Shown piece by piece: positions 39,968 to 41,661 of a DNA stretch of 41,661 nt (position 1 is the stretch's first letter; every line of letters starts with the position of its first letter). A model generated the notes under the pieces. It did not search any database, had not been told where the DNA came from, and saw only the letters and a list, made by a program, of their open reading frames with translations. Source of the stretch: Gnetum montanum (Eukaryota > Streptophyta > Gnetopsida > Gnetales > Gnetaceae). Made by a program: the position numbers and the translations under genes. The DNA is taken from positions 63,385 to 105,045 of the forward strand of contig MNCI01024347.1 in assembly GCA_015680685.1 (NCBI GenBank). The letters are read 5' to 3'.

Positions 39968-41661
39968 TATCCCCATGACTGAATGAAAATTCCTCCTTGA
40001 GTTCCTTACAAAATATTGGAAAGGTATGGGATTATTAACTAATTGACAACTGATGGTGGAATGGGATGATAGACTCAACATGCCCAGTAAACAGATGAAT
40101 AAGCATATTACAACATGATCATTATGGTGAGCACTTGTACATAAATGACATCCAAGCCTTTATTTGGCAACTTGAAGAGAAAAAGAGAGAGAGAAAGAAG
40201 ATGGAGTGTGTTGCTGCCAATGCCAAGATTGCACCTTCCATTGTTTATCCATAGCCATGCCACCAAACTTACTCCTTTCATAAATGTTCTAGTTCCGGTC
40301 CATCCTAAGTGCTTCCTCCAAGCCCAGTCCATTGTTTGTATGATCGCCATCTGCACACACAACACAGTCACAAATGAGCAAGGATAGATAATCCACAATG
40401 TAGTTGATACCTTGCCTCGATATGAAGCGCATTGGCTAAGTTGTGGTTATGGCAGGAACAAGTTCAGAAATTTATGACTAGCAACTACACAATGTGTAGG
40501 GGTTAGGCAATTTGTAAAATGGAAAAAATTAAAAAATTTGTGCTAGGGCCCCCACGACTAAGAGCAAACCTTTGATACCTATAAGATGGAAAACAATGAG
40601 GAATAAGAAAGATGAAAAATATCAATGACAATGCTAATAAAATGGATGTCATGGATGGGGATGAAACAAGAAATGATTAATTGTAGGAAATGTTTAAGGG
40701 AAAGAAGTTAACAATTGCACCAAAAAGAAATCCTAGTGGGTCCTCCCCAAAGTAGGCTCATGCCCTTTATGCCTTGACAAACCCACAAACCAAAGAGTTT
40801 GTAGGCTCTAGGATTGTCATTTGGAAGCAAGAGTTAAAAAATTACCCACAAGAATTCACTAAAGAAAAAAAATGCATTAACCTAGAACGGACTAATGATA
40901 AAATCAGCAATGAGGTGGAAAATGGGAAGAAAGATGGAGAGGAGAGAATGGAATGGAATCCCAAGAACAAGGTTGTGTAAAGCCCCTTGTATATTTCATG
41001 GTTAAGATAACTAAGTAGAACTCATCCCAAATCCAGACTCAAACCAACCACATTCAGTGACCTCACATCAATACACTTGGCCTATCCATCCTCTTGAGGC
41101 AACAAGAATTCTTGCACAAAAAGTGACCACCATCCCAAGGAGAGTGACATGGAGAAGTAGAAAGCGAGAAAGGGCCTTAGTTAGAGGGAACCTTCAGGCA
41201 TGGGTAACATGTCTTTCTAGTGCCATAATTAGCTCTTGTAGCCCATATTGCTTTATTATGTCTAAGGGGTGTGCTTTGAATTCGCACATTTTTTTTATGT
41301 TTATGCATGAGAACCACACCATGCAGAGAATTATTTTTATTCATTCAGCTTCGTGATATTTGAAAAATGTCAGAATGGCAGAAAACCCAAGAAAAAGTAT
41401 CCAAGAACCCAAGAGAATGGCTAGTACCAATGCATCAAATCCCCTTAAAGTCACACCCTTTATATCCTTTGAGTCTTTCCTTGGTTTGGAAAATACCCAG
41501 CCACCAATTCATTAACAAGTTTACTTAGAGAAAGGGGACTATACAGTTCCAAGCCAAAGAGGACCATAGAGTTGTATGGATGAGTGGATGGTGTGGACTC
41601 AGTACCTGTTTTACCAAAAGAACCATACCTTAATATCAGCATCATAATTCAAAGGTAAAAA
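39968..41661 (-). mobile_element. 3' noncoding region of the minus-strand gypsy copy
   Basis: It corresponds in inverted orientation to 3740-5475. Landmarks: CCCCCACGACT at 40549-40559 matches AGTCGTGGGGG at 4876; the TTACCAAAAGAACCATA block at 41612 matches 3772-3790. No coding sequence. The pol of this copy lies to the right of the window. Confidence 0.85.

Overview
The window looks like nuclear DNA from a plant with a large, repeat-rich genome. It has no rRNA, tRNA cluster, operon or CRISPR. It is dominated by LTR retrotransposons of plant lineages (Ty3/gypsy including a Tat-type element with two RNase H domains, and Ty1/copia), nested in one another and broken by stops typical of old methylated copies. 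The intergenic style would fit a gymnosperm, but nothing here proves the taxon. No intact host gene is certain; two small secreted-protein candidates are the only plausible host genes.

Layout. 1-353: end of an LTR on the minus strand, cut by the window edge, inserted into element 1. 360-6304: element 1, a decayed Ty3/gypsy pol (+), a 2-kb 3' region and its 3' LTR (5476-6304). 6305-10513: AT-rich, apparently gene-free DNA with short tandem duplications and a SINE-like box pair. 10090-10687: small secreted-protein candidate (minus). 10700-15500: a complete but dead Ty1/copia element (minus), seated between that gene's ATG and a TATA box at 15551. 16509-16805: cysteine-containing secreted-protein candidate (minus). 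18421-18948: tandem repeats running into a 240-base assembly gap. 19424-36320: a 16.9-kb Tat-lineage Ty3/gypsy element with 1453-bp LTRs about 95% identical and a perfect 5-bp target duplication (GTAAT). It is inserted in, or beside, an older copia copy (36321-37700, minus). 38806-41661: LTR and 3' region of two minus-strand relatives of element 1.

The notable object is inside the Tat element. Between protease and reverse transcriptase, where such elements normally read straight on, lies about 5.1 kb carrying an antisense, eight-exon gene (29591 down to 25472, about 1,100 codons). All seven introns have GT-AG ends, and six of seven junctions keep phase. Its second exon encodes a segment resembling FCP1/NLI-interacting-factor-like HAD phosphatases with catalytic acids lost. 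The middle resembles plant putative-transposon-protein domains, a coiled-coil region follows, and the last exon is a very acidic tail. The gene is broken by the same kind of C-to-T stops as pol, so it was probably part of the element when it inserted.

A second theme is palindromes in LTR promoter regions. Three related gypsy LTRs share a TATA box and flanking sequence but carry different palindromic arrays just upstream (GATATC type in two, CTCTAATAATTAGAG type in the third). The unrelated Tat LTR carries TACGC/GCGTA hairpins in the same place.
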